64,000 nucleotides of DNA. Origin: Planktothricoides sp. SR001 (GTDB lineage: Bacteria > Cyanobacteriota > Cyanobacteriia > Cyanobacteriales > Laspinemataceae). How positions within the stretch are numbered: position 1 is the first letter of the stretch; each line of letters starts with the position of its first letter. The position numbers were made by a program, and so were the translations under genes. Shown here piece by piece: positions 14,561 to 24,250 of this stretch. The stretch spans positions 1 to 64,000 of the forward strand of contig NZ_LIUQ01000015.1 in the NCBI RefSeq assembly GCF_001276715.1. Reading direction: 5' to 3'. Under the pieces are notes generated by a model that saw only the letters and a list, made by a program, of their open reading frames with translations, had not been told where the DNA came from and made no database searches.

Positions 14561-15517
14561 TCAGGTTGGAAAAATGTATCTATAAAGTTTATTGAATATT
14601 TGGATGACTAAACTTGGAATATCACTTTTCAATAATAATTTATAAACTCCTCTTTTCCACTGCTTTTGACTAAGCAAGTATATAGCATAGTTGGTATTAG
14701 CTGCACGAATAGCTTTTGGGTATATTGTATGGTGGGAAAATTGTTGGAGTATATCAATAAATTCTATATAGCTTTCTTCTGTTTGACAGTGTGAAATATT
14801 TGTTCCATGAACACGATAAACAGTACATATATCATTCAACGCTCTTACTTTGGCAATCGCCGAAATTTTTAAAAAAATATCATAGTCTTCTGACTGTTTA
14901 TATTTTTCACTAATTCCACCAACTTTTAAATAAAAACTTTTATTGATTAAAGCGGTTGAAATAAGAACAAAACTTCGATAAGCTAATTTTTCAAATATTC
15001 TACCTTCGGGGAGTAACTTGTAACCTGATGGGAGTGTGCTTTGACTAAATTTGACTTGTAAAGTAAAAGGTGATTCTACTAAACCACTGGTTTCTATTTT
15101 GACTTTTGCTCTACCATAGATCAACCCTAATTCATAAGTTTCTTCATTGATAATTTTAACTTGTTTCTCTAGTTTATCCGGTAGCCAAAGGTCATCACAA
15201 TCTAAAAAAGCAATCCAGTCTCCCTGAGTTTTTTCAATCGCTAGACTTCTAGCATGACCCAAGGTTGTATGCTGTGGAGCGTAAAAGTAATGAATTCGAG
15301 AGTCATTATAGCTTTGACAAATCTCTGCACTGGAATCAGTAGATTGATTATCCCAAAAGATCAACTCCCAATTCTGATAAGTTTGAGCCATCACACTGTC
15401 GATCGCTTCTTTCAGATACTTTTCCCCGTTATAGCAATTCATAATGACGCTCACTAATGGATAGTCTTTATGGTTATCGGAATCGGGTTGTGAATATTCG
15501 TCGTTGGTTTCCGTCAT
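14561..15517 (-). CDS. Family GT2 glycosyltransferase
   Basis: The protein has the GT-A fold of the GT2 family: PLVSVIMNCYNGEKYLKEAI, then AIEKTQGDWIAFLDCDDLW with the metal-binding DCDD, then SEDYDIFLKIS with the catalytic-base region. 318 residues, no membrane segment. It adds one sugar to a lipid-linked repeat unit; the specificity is unknown. It starts 31 bases after the stop of the aminotransferase gene. Confidence 0.92.
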   Translation of the reverse strand: MTETNDEYSQPDSDNHKDYPLVSVIMNCYNGEKYLKEAIDSVMAQTYQNWELIFWDNQSTDSSAEICQSYNDSRIHYFYAPQHTTLGHARSLAIEKTQGDWIAFLDCDDLWLPDKLEKQVKIINEETYELGLIYGRAKVKIETSGLVESPFTLQVKFSQSTLPSGYKLLPEGRIFEKLAYRSFVLISTALINKSFYLKVGGISEKYKQSEDYDIFLKISAIAKVRALNDICTVYRVHGTNISHCQTEESYIEFIDILQQFSHHTIYPKAIRAANTNYAIYLLSQKQWKRGVYKLLLKSDIPSLVIQIFNKLYRYIFPT

Positions 15518-15521
15518 GTTT

Positions 15522-16649
15522 TTAATAGCTAGATAAACGATCGCAAATCAGGTCAATTTGTTCTGTTGACAAATCGGGATGCAAGGGTAAGGTCATTAAT
15601 GTGGGATATACTCTGGCCGTGACTGGCAATTCATAATTAGGACTAGGAGAAAAGAAAGATAAGCAATGATTGGGTAGATAATGTAACCCTGTTTGAATGC
15701 CAAAATCTAACAAATCTTGACGGAGAGAAGTTTTAGATGTTCCATCTGCTAAACGAATGGGATAAATATGGGGCACAACTTCTTCATAATTATGAGCTAA
15801 GGGAGTCACGATAGAAAGTTGGGACAACTTTTTATCGTAGTAACGAGCTAAGTTTTGACGCTTTACAGCCAATTCGGGAAAACGCTGCAACTGTACCCGC
15901 CCGATCGCCGCCATTATATCGCTCATGTGATATCGCCAGCCCTGGGCAGTCACATTAAAATCCCAACTGCGTTGTCCTTGGAAGCGTTTCTCTGTATCTT
16001 TTTCTACCCCTAGCAGACGAGCATCCTGAACCTGGCGCATAATCTCTTCATCATTAGAGACTATGCAACCCCCTTCACCAGAGGTAATGTTTTTAATACC
16101 ATCAAAGCTAAAGCAGGTGATATCGCCAAAACTACCAACCAATTGACCGTTATATTTGGTTCCAAAGGCATGGGCAGCATCTTCTATGACTCTTAACCCG
16201 TAAGTTCTAGCAAAATCATAAATCTCATCTAGTTTTCCCACACCCCCGCTATAATGGACGGGCATCACTGCCTTAGTTCTGGAGGTGATCCGTTTTTCAG
16301 CATCTCTCCAGTCAAGCGTTAGAGTTTCGGGATCGATATCGCAAGGTACAGGAGTCGCGCCTGTTGCTGAAATAGCCTGGAAAGAGGCAACGTAGGTTAA
16401 AGATTGGACTAGAACCTCATCACCTCTGCCAATTCCACAGGCTTGTAGGGCCAGGTGAAGAGCAGCAGTGCCGTTGACCACACAGGCAACGGGTCGTCCA
16501 AAAAAGGTGCTAAGTTCTTCTTCAAAGAGTTTAACTTCTTCACCCATGCCCAAAAATTCACGGTCTAGAACTGCCATGACCGCTTGCTTTTCTGCGTCAG
16601 TGAGGCAAGATTTTGAGAGTCTGATCGATGATGGTGTTTTTGAGAGCAT
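15522..16649 (-). CDS. DegT/DnrJ/EryC1/StrS-family PLP aminotransferase
   Basis: Sugar aminotransferase: VVNGTAALHLALQACGIG, VIEDAAHAFGTKYNG and SFDGIKNITSGEGG, with the PLP-forming Lys at about residue 186 of the preferred start (16649, MLSKTPSSIRL). That Lys separates it from RfbH-type 3-dehydrases, which have His there. With rfbF/rfbG upstream the likely substrate is a CDP-4-keto-6-deoxy sugar, giving an amino sugar (inference). The longer frame to 16742 overlaps rfbF and is rejected; the stop of rfbF and this ATG are one base apart. Confidence 0.88.
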   Translation of the reverse strand: MLSKTPSSIRLSKSCLTDAEKQAVMAVLDREFLGMGEEVKLFEEELSTFFGRPVACVVNGTAALHLALQACGIGRGDEVLVQSLTYVASFQAISATGATPVPCDIDPETLTLDWRDAEKRITSRTKAVMPVHYSGGVGKLDEIYDFARTYGLRVIEDAAHAFGTKYNGQLVGSFGDITCFSFDGIKNITSGEGGCIVSNDEEIMRQVQDARLLGVEKDTEKRFQGQRSWDFNVTAQGWRYHMSDIMAAIGRVQLQRFPELAVKRQNLARYYDKKLSQLSIVTPLAHNYEEVVPHIYPIRLADGTSKTSLRQDLLDFGIQTGLHYLPNHCLSFFSPSPNYELPVTARVYPTLMTLPLHPDLSTEQIDLICDRLSSY

Positions 16650-16650
16650 C

Positions 16651-17415
16651 TTATCGTGTCCAGGGCGCTTTACCGCTTTGCCAAAGGTTTTCCAGTAAAT
16701 CGCGATCGCGTTTCGTGTCCATACATTGCCAAAATCCCTCATGCTGATAAGCCATCAGCTCGCCCAAATCGGCTGCTTTCTCTAAGGGTTCAGCTTCTAG
16801 CACTGTATCCTCACCTACAATTAAATCAAAAAACTCAGGTTCTATGACAAAAAAGCCCCCATTAATCCATCCCTGACGAACTTGGGGTTTTTCTTGAAAA
16901 GAAATCACTTGACCATCAGAAATTTCCAATTCGCCAAAACGAGCCGAGGGTCTTACTGCGGTGACTGTCACCATGCGACCATGACTGCGATGGTAAGCCA
17001 GCAAGTCATCTAAATTGATGTCAGCTAAACCATCCCCATAGGTTAAAAAACAGGTTTCATTACCAATTAGTGATTGGAGTCGTTTGACCCGTCCTCCGGT
17101 CATACTGTTAATTCCAGTATAAACAAGACTAACCTGCCAATCAATTTCTTTTTTCATCAAAGTTGTCACCTGTCCTGTGGCAAGGTTGATGGTAAAGTCA
17201 GCGTTGAGAGCAGGATAGTTGAGAAAATACTGTTTAATAACTTCTGCTTTATAACCGCAGGCGATATAAAAATTTTTATGGTCGTAGTCAGCAAAGAGTT
17301 GCATAATATGCCAGAGAATAGGCTGCCCGCCGATGGTAACCATTGGTTTAGGCAAAATCTCAGTATATTCAGCCAGTCTAGTGCCAAAACCGCCAGCGAG
17401 AAGAATAACTTTCAT
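16651..17415 (-). CDS. rfbF: Glucose-1-phosphate cytidylyltransferase
   Basis: It makes CDP-glucose from CTP and glucose-1-phosphate. Motifs are MKVILLAGGFGTRLAEYTE, LPKPMVTIGGQPILWHIM, FLTYGDGLADINLDDLLAYH and FGELEISDGQVISFQEKP, diagnostic for RfbF. The start at 17415 gives the canonical N-terminus and overlaps the upstream stop as ATGA. First committed step of the CDP-deoxysugar module with the two genes upstream. Confidence 0.95.
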   Translation of the reverse strand: MKVILLAGGFGTRLAEYTEILPKPMVTIGGQPILWHIMQLFADYDHKNFYIACGYKAEVIKQYFLNYPALNADFTINLATGQVTTLMKKEIDWQVSLVYTGINSMTGGRVKRLQSLIGNETCFLTYGDGLADINLDDLLAYHRSHGRMVTVTAVRPSARFGELEISDGQVISFQEKPQVRQGWINGGFFVIEPEFFDLIVGEDTVLEAEPLEKAADLGELMAYQHEGFWQCMDTKRDRDLLENLWQSGKAPWTR

Positions 17416-17852
17416 GAGTTTAGCGTCCAATCAAATGGGACAAAGTTAAGTTCAGCCCGATCGATTTCTTCTGGGTCGTGTTCAAGATCGGCGAGGTTCA
17501 GCAAAAGATTGAGTTCTTGACTCAAACCTTGAAATGCCATCCAAATCCTCGGAGGAACAGTGAGACGCTGATAATTTTCGGGAGAAACAATCGTAGATTC
17601 AATTTTTCCCTGAGTTGGGGAGTTTGGGCGATCGTCGTATAATACAAAACGAATAGATCCACTGGGAACAACAAGATTGAGAGTCATCCGGTTATGGCGT
17701 TTCCAAGGCTTGATGACACCATAATGAATGGTGGAAAAATAGGCTTCACCAAACGCCACATAACCTGGATCGGAGGATTTGATCCCATGCAAAACATCAC
17801 CTGCATCCAAGGAAATGCGGCGAAGCGGAGTCAAAAGTACACCATCTAACAT
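17412..17852 (-). CDS. RmlC-like cupin, putative CDP-4-keto-6-deoxyglucose epimerase/isomerase
   Basis: Resembles dTDP-4-dehydrorhamnose 3,5-epimerase cupins found in rfbFG clusters: TPLRRISLDAGDVLHGIK, IHYGVIKPWKRHNRMTLNLV, then YQRLTVPPRIWMAFQGLS. The catalytic HxRG-type His pattern of true RmlC is not evident, and HYGVIKPWKRH may serve instead. Start chosen at 17852 (MLDGVLLTPLRR), leaving a 34-base gap to rfbG; the longer frame overlaps rfbG by 59 bases. Substrate is inferred from neighbours. Confidence 0.78.
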   Translation of the reverse strand: MLDGVLLTPLRRISLDAGDVLHGIKSSDPGYVAFGEAYFSTIHYGVIKPWKRHNRMTLNLVVPSGSIRFVLYDDRPNSPTQGKIESTIVSPENYQRLTVPPRIWMAFQGLSQELNLLLNLADLEHDPEEIDRAELNFVPFDWTLNS

Positions 17853-17886
17853 AGTGGAAAGATTATTGAAGTCATATAGAAGAATT

Positions 17887-18999
17887 CTAACTCGTTGCGG
17901 GTGAGGCACAAGAAATCGTCCAAACAGCCTGACGTTCTTGGGCATAAGTTTCGTAGCAGGCGATTTGTTCTTGAGTCACCTGCCAGACCTCACGACTATC
18001 GGAGTAGTATGCTTGATACCATTGTGTTGTTAAAGCAACTGTTTCTTTAAACGTTAAGATAGGCTTCCATCCCAGATAATGTAAAGCTTTATCACAACAA
18101 AGTTTGAGCAATCCAGCTTCATATAGGGATTCTGGGTTGGAGCAATCTGTCCAAGCTGCATTTGTCCAATGCTGTTGCATTGAATTCAGCAGATTGGCAA
18201 CCGTGTAGTTTTGCTCTGCACTGGGTCCAAAGTTAAAAGTCTCACCATTGAGAAGGGAGTTATTGGCCAGTTTTGCTGCTAGGGTTAAATAACCAGATAG
18301 AGGCTCTAGAACATGCTGCCAAGGACGGGTAGCATGGGGATTGCGGATTAAGACGGGTTGATCGGAAGACCAAGCCTTTATAGTATCTGGAACAATGCGA
18401 TCGCAGGCCCAATCTCCCCCACCAATGACGTTTCCGGCTCGCCCCACTGCGACTTTGACGGGTGAGTCGCCAGAACTAAAGTAGGATGCAGTATAGCTGC
18501 GGATGACCAGTTCAGCCGCCCCTTTAGAACCACTATAAGGGTCTTTTCCCCCTAAGCGATCGGTTTCTCTATATCCCCACACTTGTTCAAGGTTGTCGTA
18601 ACATTTATCGCTGGTAATCAGGATAGCAGTACAGGGATGGTTCGAGAGTCTCAGGGCTTCGAGAATATTGAGTGTTCCCACAACATTGGTCGTAAATGTG
18701 GTGTGAGGTTCGCGATAGGATTGCCTGACTAGGGGTTGAGCCGCAAGGTGAAAGATAAAATCCGGTTGATATTGTTGAATTAATTCTTGACAGGTTGCTA
18801 GATTTTCAATATTTCCCCAAATGTGGGTGATGCGATCGCCCATATTCGCTGCTTCAAAATGACTGGGGTGCGATGGAATATCTTTAGATAATCCAATTAC
18901 TTTGGCTCCATGATGAAGTAGCCAAGCGGTAAGCCAAGATCCTTTAAATCCAGTATTTCCTGTAATTAAAATAGATTTATTACTAAAAGTTTCTAACAT
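17887..18999 (-). CDS. rfbG: CDP-glucose 4,6-dehydratase
   Basis: The 370-residue extended SDR converts CDP-glucose to CDP-4-keto-6-deoxyglucose. It has LITGNTGFKGSWLTAWLL (the RfbG form of the NAD glycine motif), IFHLAAQPLVRQSY, ITSDKCYDN, and the catalytic YSGSK with Tyr155 and Lys159. RAGNVIGGGDWACDRIVPD is highly characteristic. It lies upstream of the cupin and rfbF and shares their product pathway. Confidence 0.95.
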   Translation of the reverse strand: MLETFSNKSILITGNTGFKGSWLTAWLLHHGAKVIGLSKDIPSHPSHFEAANMGDRITHIWGNIENLATCQELIQQYQPDFIFHLAAQPLVRQSYREPHTTFTTNVVGTLNILEALRLSNHPCTAILITSDKCYDNLEQVWGYRETDRLGGKDPYSGSKGAAELVIRSYTASYFSSGDSPVKVAVGRAGNVIGGGDWACDRIVPDTIKAWSSDQPVLIRNPHATRPWQHVLEPLSGYLTLAAKLANNSLLNGETFNFGPSAEQNYTVANLLNSMQQHWTNAAWTDCSNPESLYEAGLLKLCCDKALHYLGWKPILTFKETVALTTQWYQAYYSDSREVWQVTQEQIACYETYAQERQAVWTISCASPATS

Positions 19000-19005
19000 A
19001 GAAAT

Positions 19006-19905
19006 TTAAGGTTTACGGGCAACTGCCAAAATATAGCGTCCAGTATCAGGGACTTGAGGAGCCAACGTAAGTTCTAACTTCATTAATGCTTCTCTTCCTG
19101 AATTATTCAACAAAGAAGGCTGAACAATATCATCATGGGGGTCGTGCCCTTTCATGCCTGATACCACTCCAATCCCTACTAGATCGAGCAAAGTTAGGCC
19201 AAATTTATCCGTCAAAATTTCACGAATTTCCGTTGAAGTTTGCCAAGTAAATTCTACTGGAGAACCTCTACCAATTCGACCCTGGGTTTGATTTATTAGC
19301 ATATCTACATTTTCCCAGACACGATGACGGGCGATCGTTAGGGCATAAAAATATTTACTCTTAAATGACATGACCAGAATACCCCCTGGCTTGAGAGATT
19401 CTACAATTTTTGGCAAATCAAGCTGCCATTTGGGGTAAAAAAACGTCACCTCAGTCATTAAAATGATATCACAGGTATTTGGCTCAATGGTTTCTAGACA
19501 CTCGGAAATAGTCTGGACTCTATAGGAAATGTTGGTGACAGACGCTTTTTGAGCATATTGCTTGGCAGTAGAAATCGCATCTGGAGAAAAATCACAAGCA
19601 ACTACTTGACCTGTAGGAAAAAGCTGGGCTAAACGTAAGGTAAAACGGCCTTGGCAACAACCGAGATCGATAGCTTGAATTTGACCTGAAAGCTTATCTA
19701 AATGAGGGCGAATAAATGTCCAATACTGCTCTGCGTAGTAAGGCTCATCAGGAGCCGTAACCATATTATACTGGGTTGACTTGCGAACTAAGTTCTCCTG
19801 AATATCTTCAGGTTCAAAGTTATTCGCTACACCACGAAATATTCTAGACAATTTATCAAAAACTCGACTTGTCAAAAAAAACGATGGGTAGATAATTTTT
19901 TTCAT
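19006..19905 (-). CDS. Class I SAM-dependent methyltransferase
   Basis: Motif I IQAIDLGCCQGRFTLRLAQ, motif II VVACDFSPDAI, and a later CDIILMTEVTFFYP strand give a Rossmann-type methyltransferase fold. 299 residues. Placed six bases from rfbG in a glycan locus, so O- or N-methylation of a sugar or of a lipid-linked glycan is likely; the target is unknown. Confidence 0.88.
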   Translation of the reverse strand: MKKIIYPSFFLTSRVFDKLSRIFRGVANNFEPEDIQENLVRKSTQYNMVTAPDEPYYAEQYWTFIRPHLDKLSGQIQAIDLGCCQGRFTLRLAQLFPTGQVVACDFSPDAISTAKQYAQKASVTNISYRVQTISECLETIEPNTCDIILMTEVTFFYPKWQLDLPKIVESLKPGGILVMSFKSKYFYALTIARHRVWENVDMLINQTQGRIGRGSPVEFTWQTSTEIREILTDKFGLTLLDLVGIGVVSGMKGHDPHDDIVQPSLLNNSGREALMKLELTLAPQVPDTGRYILAVARKP

Positions 19906-19917
19906 AAGCTGAGTTGT

Positions 19918-21777
19918 TTATAAAAAAACAGATAATGTTTCATCGGAAACAGGATTTAATCCATCTAGAAGTTTTTCGCGAATCTTCATAAATTCCTCAT
20001 CATACCATTGGGAGGAAGTGACAAAAATTTCTTCTAAGCGCTGGCGCAAATGTTCATAAGACACTGACTTTAAGATCGGAAATTCTTTTTCTAGCAAATC
20101 GGCATAATTCCAAGCAGTGGTTAGGTCACGATCAAGAGAACAAGCGACACAACCAAACAATAAAACATCAAAAATAGAAGCAGTAGCTAGAGTTATACAG
20201 CACCGTGATCTTGTCAGCAAATCCATGATTTCACCATCATACCATTGCCACCCTTGAGGTAGATCAGTCCATTCCATTTGAGTTAATATGACTTCTTTCC
20301 GCATCATAGGGTGCGGTTTAATAATGACAGGAACCTTGATGTGGTCATTAATCCAATCAAGATGGTCGGATAGTTTATCTAAAGTTTCGGTTACTGCTTG
20401 TAAATCTAAAGACAGCAGCACAGCTAGGGCTTTACGGTTGTCGTCACTCACTGGTGGAGTGAACTGCTGCCTTAAAGCAGGGCCTGATTGTACTTTTTCT
20501 GAATCTAAACCCTGCTTGATTAAAACTGAACGAGCCAAATTCCCATTGGTAATTATTACGTCAGGAAAAACCTTTGATCGAACTTCCCCTAGTGGAGCAT
20601 GATAGGCTAAGAAATCACTTGAAACTAAACTATGATAATATCCAATACATTTTGAGTTGAATTTACCAGAGGTTCGACCAAAATAAGGTTGAACTCGTTC
20701 TGGTTGCATTGATTCATAGTGGCTAATCGAAACCAAACGTTTTAAAGTATTTCCCCAATTTTTTAGGGCAGGTTGATACAGAAAAAACTGAGATGCAGAA
20801 AATCCTGTTGCTAACTGTTTAAGACGCTCGCGAATTACTAATGCTTTGAGGTGAAAACTCTCATAATCTATAGAATGACTGATAGCCAAAGTCGTTTTAA
20901 ACCCATCCCATAAAGCAGCTACATAATCTTTCCAATTTACCCAGTCATCGGGAATAAAGCAGGAAGATTCCCGCAGTCGTTGATAAACTCTGTCCAATGG
21001 TAGTGATATGTTGAAAAGCCAAGGTAGACGATAAACTTGCTTACCTTGTTTCTCTAACCATTGAGGTAAAACTGTAAAATAGCGACAAGCGAGCGGCCCA
21101 TCTTTAGTCAAGGCTTTCTCATCAAGGCATTGATGAATCAGATACACTTCTCCATGAGGAGTCTGTAGATTAGATGAACGAGATGCTCGCGCCGCGTGAT
21201 AATGCTTCCAGAAGCGTAAGATTTGCCGAGCTAAAGTCGCAAATCCTCGAAGTATATAATAACCAGACTCCAACAGTAAGATTATCTGCCATCCGAGCAG
21301 AGAACGGATTTTGATCAGTGGCTTTAAGTTAGTTTCAATCGTTGCAAGCAGATAGCTATCTTCACATATAACTAAAATTTCATCCTGATAGGATAAATTT
21401 TGATCGATCCAAGACTTAAGTGCAGCAATGTGGACGATATCATCAAAAAAGCGACTGGACATATTGTTACGTCCTGCCAAGTCAGTCATCCACCAATAGA
21501 GAGAATCATCATTAGCTTCTCGTTGTCGAGCAATCCAATCAAGAATAAATGGTCGCTGTTTGATAGACTCTGTTTGGATAAATTCTTTTAAAGAAATCCG
21601 CTGCCCAACTAGGCGTTGTTCCCAATCTCTCATTCTGAGATAGTCTCGTCCAATATACATCCACCTTCCTTTCCAGGATTCGCAATTAGAGTTAGGGAAA
21701 CGAGCATGAGTCAGGAAAAATCGCATATTTTTGATAAAAATATTTTTAAAAATGACTAATTTAGAAAAACTTTCCAT
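19918..21777 (-). CDS. Large surface-carbohydrate biosynthesis protein, GT-B-like
   Basis: The 619-residue soluble protein is of no firmly recognised family. The N-terminal part (THARFPNSNCESWKG, WMYIGRDYLRMRDWEQ, YWWMTDLAGRN) and length recall the surface-carbohydrate proteins first noted in Leptospira (TIGR04326-like; from memory). The C-terminal half has VPVIIKPHPMMRKE followed by CCITLATASIFDVLLFG, an HP motif plus small-residue loop as in Kdo/sialic-acid transferases. A transferase of an acidic sugar is plausible but unproven. The start could be 21726 instead, which avoids the 22-base overlap with the upstream gene. Confidence 0.65.
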   Translation of the reverse strand: MESFSKLVIFKNIFIKNMRFFLTHARFPNSNCESWKGRWMYIGRDYLRMRDWEQRLVGQRISLKEFIQTESIKQRPFILDWIARQREANDDSLYWWMTDLAGRNNMSSRFFDDIVHIAALKSWIDQNLSYQDEILVICEDSYLLATIETNLKPLIKIRSLLGWQIILLLESGYYILRGFATLARQILRFWKHYHAARASRSSNLQTPHGEVYLIHQCLDEKALTKDGPLACRYFTVLPQWLEKQGKQVYRLPWLFNISLPLDRVYQRLRESSCFIPDDWVNWKDYVAALWDGFKTTLAISHSIDYESFHLKALVIRERLKQLATGFSASQFFLYQPALKNWGNTLKRLVSISHYESMQPERVQPYFGRTSGKFNSKCIGYYHSLVSSDFLAYHAPLGEVRSKVFPDVIITNGNLARSVLIKQGLDSEKVQSGPALRQQFTPPVSDDNRKALAVLLSLDLQAVTETLDKLSDHLDWINDHIKVPVIIKPHPMMRKEVILTQMEWTDLPQGWQWYDGEIMDLLTRSRCCITLATASIFDVLLFGCVACSLDRDLTTAWNYADLLEKEFPILKSVSYEHLRQRLEEIFVTSSQWYDEEFMKIREKLLDGLNPVSDETLSVFL

Positions 21778-22598
21778 GCTTCAAAGCGATAGGCCAAGTT
21801 TTCCAGCTTTTCCATTCCTAATTTGTTCATATTATTGCGATCGCTACTATAGTAGCTCCAAAAAATATCATCTTGATAATTCTGGCGATAAGTACCACCG
21901 TCTAGATTTTTCACTCGCGGGAATTTCTGAGAAAGTAGAGATTCCACCTCTTCCCAAAATGGGCGACATTCGTTATTTGATACTGTAACCGCAGGGAGAT
22001 CGAGTTTTGTGCGGAGCATATTAATATATGCAGTGTTGCTCTCTTTGTAAGCATAGTTGGCATCATCAATTGCCAAAATTGCCCCGTTGCAAAGAAATGG
22101 CATGGTTGCTGCAATCTCAGAACCTAAAACCTGCCAAGTATGCTCGGAGTCATAAAAAGCAGCACATACAGTATCGTTAGTTTCTTTTAGAATTGGTATG
22201 CCCGCATATTGGTTGGTACTATCATAGGCAATATATTTCCAATAATTAAACATATTGAGGTCTCGAAACTGCCGGAATAGAGTATCATTCAAGACTCCTC
22301 GTAAAAAAGCTAGTTTAGTTGAGGCAATATCCCAGGTGTACAAGCAAGTATTCCACTTACAGGCAAAATACAGGAGTACAATCGTAGAAGCTCCACTCCC
22401 AGTTTCGATCAAAACAGGTCGTTTATTAGGTGTACAAGTCGATTCATAGTCATATTGATTTAATAAATCGAAAAGTGCCAAAAATTCAGAATCTGGAATA
22501 CCATTAGGCCATCGCGGTAGCATTCGCTTTATGGATAAAAGCCAAGTTTGAGGATCGTTTTCAATATCTTGGGAAGAACCAAAAAAGAAATCGTACAT
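21756..22598 (-). CDS. Class I methyltransferase-like protein
   Basis: VLIETGSGASTIVLLYFA is a motif-I-like nucleotide-binding strand/loop; YDSEHTWQVLGSEIAATMPFL and GAILAIDDANY resemble the metal-assisted sugar methyltransferase group (Methyltransf_24 style, DxxHxxxx...DD). 280 residues, no membrane segment. Overlaps the next gene by 22 bases, suggesting one transcript. Target unknown; sugar O-methylation is the contextual guess. Confidence 0.65.
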   Translation of the reverse strand: MYDFFFGSSQDIENDPQTWLLSIKRMLPRWPNGIPDSEFLALFDLLNQYDYESTCTPNKRPVLIETGSGASTIVLLYFACKWNTCLYTWDIASTKLAFLRGVLNDTLFRQFRDLNMFNYWKYIAYDSTNQYAGIPILKETNDTVCAAFYDSEHTWQVLGSEIAATMPFLCNGAILAIDDANYAYKESNTAYINMLRTKLDLPAVTVSNNECRPFWEEVESLLSQKFPRVKNLDGGTYRQNYQDDIFWSYYSSDRNNMNKLGMEKLENLAYRFEAWKVFLN

Positions 22599-22619
22599 TT
22601 ATATCTCCAATCCGAATAA

Positions 22620-23390
22620 TTACAACCAATCGCCACCTGTAATGGCAAACATTTGCCCAGTAATAAACCGTGACCAACCTGACAACAAATAAATTGTCAG
22701 AGCGGCAACCTCTTCAGGCGTACCTGCTCTTTTTAGGGGAACCATTTCTGCTCTTTTTTGGAGGTCATCATTATTTTTACCTTGCCAACGCTCATGGAAA
22801 CCACTAGCGATAAATCCCGGACGTATGCCATTTACAGTTATGCCATACTTTGCACCCTCCCGTGCTAAACCCTGAACAAGACACTCTATTCCTCGTTTAG
22901 CAACAGCATAAGGAAGGGCTGTAGGGCTACCGCCATGTAAAGCTGATTCCGTACCATAAAGGATTATGCTTCCTCCTTGGTTTTGTTGAATCATGTATTG
23001 CATAGCAATACGAGCTAGAAAAAAAGGAATATCTAAGTTGAGTGTTAAATCCCTACGCCATTCATCAGACGATAGATTTTTCCAGTGAGTAGAATTAGAA
23101 ATTCCCCCAACTAATATAACTAATCCATCAATACCTTGGGCTTTGCTCACAAATTGAGCGATTAAATTTTGACAATCTGCTTCACCATTTAGTTGTTTTT
23201 GTAGAGGGATTAAACTATTAGTAGCAGTTGGCATAGTTGCAGTAGAAGCATGAAAACCCAAAATACAATCACTGCCTTCTTGCAACATTGAAATTAAGAC
23301 CCGACCAATTCCTCCTGATGCACCAGTAACAAGAATACGTTGATGTTTCTCTAATTTGGGAACCCAATTTGGGAATTCAATTCGACTCAT
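22620..23390 (-). CDS. Classical short-chain dehydrogenase/reductase
   Basis: RILVTGASGGIGRVLISML is the NAD(P) TGxxxGxG motif. LVILVGGIS is the NNAG-like strand, and the catalytic Ser of GTESAL is followed by YAVAK. PGFIASGFH and YLLSGWSRFITGQMFAITGGDW are typical FabG-like endings. 256 residues. The size and context resemble PtmA of the Campylobacter flagellin glycan locus, a similarity by type and not by shown orthology. Overlaps the next gene by 14 bases. Confidence 0.88.
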   Translation of the reverse strand: MSRIEFPNWVPKLEKHQRILVTGASGGIGRVLISMLQEGSDCILGFHASTATMPTATNSLIPLQKQLNGEADCQNLIAQFVSKAQGIDGLVILVGGISNSTHWKNLSSDEWRRDLTLNLDIPFFLARIAMQYMIQQNQGGSIILYGTESALHGGSPTALPYAVAKRGIECLVQGLAREGAKYGITVNGIRPGFIASGFHERWQGKNNDDLQKRAEMVPLKRAGTPEEVAALTIYLLSGWSRFITGQMFAITGGDWL

Positions 23391-24201
23391 TTAAGTAAAT
23401 TTTTTTCATAAAAGATACACTTAACTTAATAGCTTCAAGAGGATTGGCACAATCCAACATACGCTGTTCTAAAGAAACAAATTCTGAATAATTAATTGAA
23501 TAAAGAAAATTGGCGATCTGTGGATGGTTTACTATTCCCGTACCAAGCAGACCAAGACCCGGTTCATTGACATGGCAGTGGACTAGCTGAGAGCTAATCT
23601 TATTAAAAGTTTCTGAGTTTACTTCTTGAGCATCTGTTAATGCTTTGGCATCAATTTGAATTTTAAATGCCGGATGGTCAATAATAGTTGCTATGCGATG
23701 AGAATCTGTAACTGAATTAATAAAGTCTGATTCATTAGTCGTGAGTGGCTCTAAACAAATGCAAGTACCATGAGCGACAATTTTATTGCATAGAGTGCCA
23801 AAAAAGTCAACGGCGATCGCTTCAGCTTGAGCGAAGGGAATATTATTGCGGCGACGAGCCGCAGGGGAGCCAAAAATCAGTGTTTTTCCTCCCAGATCGC
23901 GACAAACTTTAGAAAGATGAATCAGAAAATCAAGGGTTTTCTGAGTAATGTCTGAACTGCTAAATAAGCCTAATTCTGGGCGATCGAAAAATAGAGAATG
24001 TAACCCAACTACTTTTAATCCTGAATTTTCAATAGATTGCCTATACTGCGAAACCTGCCGAGATGTTAAGGATTCCCATGTATTCATCCATACTCTACTA
24101 GGAGCCAGTTCTAGCCCTTTCACTCCCATTTCTCTGATTTTTGGAAAGAAGGATGTATGTTCGTAAGCTGGTAAAGCAATATTGGAAATGGCTAATTTCA
24201 T
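23377..24201 (-). CDS. TIM-barrel sugar (phosphate) isomerase/epimerase
   Basis: AP-endonuclease-2/xylose-isomerase-like fold. Metal ligands are likely in CICLEPLTTNESDFI (Glu), IQIDAKAL (Asp) and HCHVNEPGLGLLGTG (His), spread as in hydroxypyruvate isomerase and tagatose epimerase relatives. 274 residues. It is coupled to the SDR that follows, so the two probably act on one keto-sugar. Substrate unknown. Confidence 0.82.
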   Translation of the reverse strand: MKLAISNIALPAYEHTSFFPKIREMGVKGLELAPSRVWMNTWESLTSRQVSQYRQSIENSGLKVVGLHSLFFDRPELGLFSSSDITQKTLDFLIHLSKVCRDLGGKTLIFGSPAARRRNNIPFAQAEAIAVDFFGTLCNKIVAHGTCICLEPLTTNESDFINSVTDSHRIATIIDHPAFKIQIDAKALTDAQEVNSETFNKISSQLVHCHVNEPGLGLLGTGIVNHPQIANFLYSINYSEFVSLEQRMLDCANPLEAIKLSVSFMKKIYLNESN

Positions 24202-24250
24202 TAGTTTGTTGATAAGTTAGAGATTCTCCCGATTACGCAATTGAATGTTA

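Noticed and set aside
16649-16742. Upstream start for the aminotransferase at 16742
   Set aside because: It would overlap rfbF by 92 bases; the ATG at 16649 follows the rfbF stop by one base and fits the family.
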